Of a stretch of DNA of 6,416 nt, positions 5,953 to 6,416 are shown piece by piece (the first letter of the stretch is position 1; every line of letters begins with the position of its first letter). Origin of the DNA: Planctomycetota bacterium (GTDB lineage Bacteria > Planctomycetota > Phycisphaerae > Sedimentisphaerales > SG8-4); contig JAUWKC010000105.1 in NCBI GenBank assembly GCA_030607345.1, forward strand, positions 1-6,416. The letters are read 5' to 3'. The position numbers and the translations under genes were made by a program. The notes beneath the pieces are model-generated. The model had not been told where the DNA came from. It was given only the letters and a program-made list of their open reading frames with translations, and made no database searches.

Positions 5953-5957
5953 GGACA
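5943..5957. repeat. Near-palindrome upstream of the sensor-like gene
   Basis: TGTCTGTACAGGACA reads almost the same on both strands, with one unpaired base. It overlaps the candidate -10 region and ends 25 bases before the start codon, the position expected of an operator. No regulator is known for it. Confidence 0.35.
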
Positions 5958-5967
5958 GCCGATGTCC

Positions 5968-5977
5968 GGGAGGTGAT
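5968..5977 (+). promoter_or_regulatory. Strong ribosome binding site that decides a GTG start
   Basis: GGGAGGTGAT is a near-complete match to the 16S anti-Shine-Dalgarno sequence. It lies five bases before a GTG at 5983 but 20 bases before the next in-frame ATG at 5998, so the GTG is the better start. Confidence 0.7.
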
Positions 5978-5982
5978 GATTA

Positions 5983-6416
5983 GTGGTAAGGTTGCAAATG
6001 AAATCAGGCCAGAGATTAGTCTTTAGTTTTGTTGTTATCGCCGGAGTGGTGGCGGCAGCCGGTGCGGTCGGCATACTGTACAACATCGAAGTATTATCAG
6101 ACGTTGACCGGATGTTTTTTAGCCAATCCGATGAGGTAAAATCCGCTGCGGAAGCGGCCTATCAAATCGAGCAATTGCACACGAATACGAGCGAATTGCT
6201 GTTGCCGCAGGCTGGCCGGAGTGCTGAGCAGTATTCGACTGCGAGCAAGGCGATGGCACGGCAGGCGGCCCAACTGCGGCAATTCAACTCGGCCTGGCAG
6301 CGCAGGCTGAGGGTTGAGGGTGAGCTTTCAGGACAGAGCCGAGAGCGACAAGAGTTATTTAAGGCCTTTGAAAGCTTCAAGACAAAAACCGATGCGCTGC
6401 CGGAATTGATTAATCG
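5983..6416 (+). CDS. Membrane-anchored sensor-like protein, N-terminal part (runs off right edge)
   Basis: The reading frame is open from a GTG at 5983 to the window end, giving 144 complete codons with no stop. The GTG is chosen for its strong ribosome site; an ATG at 5998 would shorten the protein by five residues. A basic start (MVRLQMKSGQR) leads into one transmembrane helix at about 12-33. The visible remainder (34-144) is polar, rich in Ala, Gln, Glu and Ser, and almost surely helical, as in the extracytoplasmic helix-bundle domains of histidine kinases, chemoreceptors and related signalling proteins. No second membrane helix, HAMP, kinase or signalling domain is in view, so the sensor role is inference from topology alone. 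It is divergent from sppA. Other membrane-anchored coiled-coil proteins would look the same here. Confidence 0.75.
   Translation, partial: MVRLQMKSGQRLVFSFVVIAGVVAAAGAVGILYNIEVLSDVDRMFFSQSDEVKSAAEAAYQIEQLHTNTSELLLPQAGRSAEQYSTASKAMARQAAQLRQFNSAWQRRLRVEGELSGQSRERQELFKAFESFKTKTDALPELIN

Larger units (their letters stand above)
5708..5982. other. Divergent intergenic region between sppA and the sensor-like gene
   Basis: About 340 bases separate the two start codons. The sppA promoter takes the left end and a strong ribosome site the right end. Between them, a plus-strand frame from an ATG at 5830 runs 48 codons to a TGA at 5974-5976, overlapping the ribosome site of the next gene. It has no ribosome site of its own and no recognisable family, so I do not call it a gene. 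A longer minus-strand frame (5766-6086) overlaps the start of the sensor-like gene and also matches nothing I know. Confidence 0.5.

Noticed and set aside
5766..6086. Minus-strand frame of 106 codons between sppA and the sensor-like gene
   Set aside because: It overlaps the start and ribosome site of the sensor-like gene, is rich in His, Pro and Asn, and matches no family I recognise. It is left as unexplained, not called.

Overview
The window looks like a chromosomal piece of a Planctomycetes bacterium, most likely Phycisphaerae-like. This is inferred from protein style only: a secreted enzyme ending in a leucine-rich-repeat and dockerin-like tail, and a two-partner secretion porin with a long charged helix before its POTRA domain. 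No rRNA or other marker gene is present to confirm it.

Layout. (1) Positions 1-2078, minus strand, hold a two-partner secretion (type Vb) locus. The outer-membrane transporter gene (TpsB, ShlB/FhaC-like) is read first. The first ~15 codons of a second gene follow and run off the left edge; its leader-like N-terminus and its position suggest the secreted partner, TpsA. The transporter frame is broken by a single extra base near 1493. Ignoring that base gives one continuous 639-residue protein. (2) Positions 2079-2529 are a divergent intergenic region with an A/T tract, an unassigned ~58-codon open stretch and a good sigma-70-type promoter (2478-2506). (3) Positions 2530-4479, plus strand, encode an exported calcineurin-like metallophosphoesterase fused to two tandem LRR modules and a dockerin-like tail. 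(4) Positions 4570-5640, minus strand, encode a signal peptide peptidase SppA (36K type), convergent with the phosphoesterase and driven by a textbook TTGACA-N16-TATAAT promoter. (5) Positions 5641-5982 are a second divergent intergenic region. (6) From 5983, plus strand, a membrane-anchored protein with a helical extracytoplasmic region begins and runs off the right edge; it resembles the N-terminus of a sensor or chemoreceptor-type protein.

The theme is the cell envelope: export of a large surface protein, an exported multi-domain hydrolase, clearance of signal peptides and a putative membrane sensor. Apart from the tpsB-tpsA pair, nothing shows that the genes form one system. No tRNA, rRNA, CRISPR array, insertion sequence or known riboswitch was recognised. 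The most notable points are the tpsB frameshift, the phosphoesterase-LRR-LRR-dockerin architecture with its duplicated LRR module, and the two structured intergenic regions.
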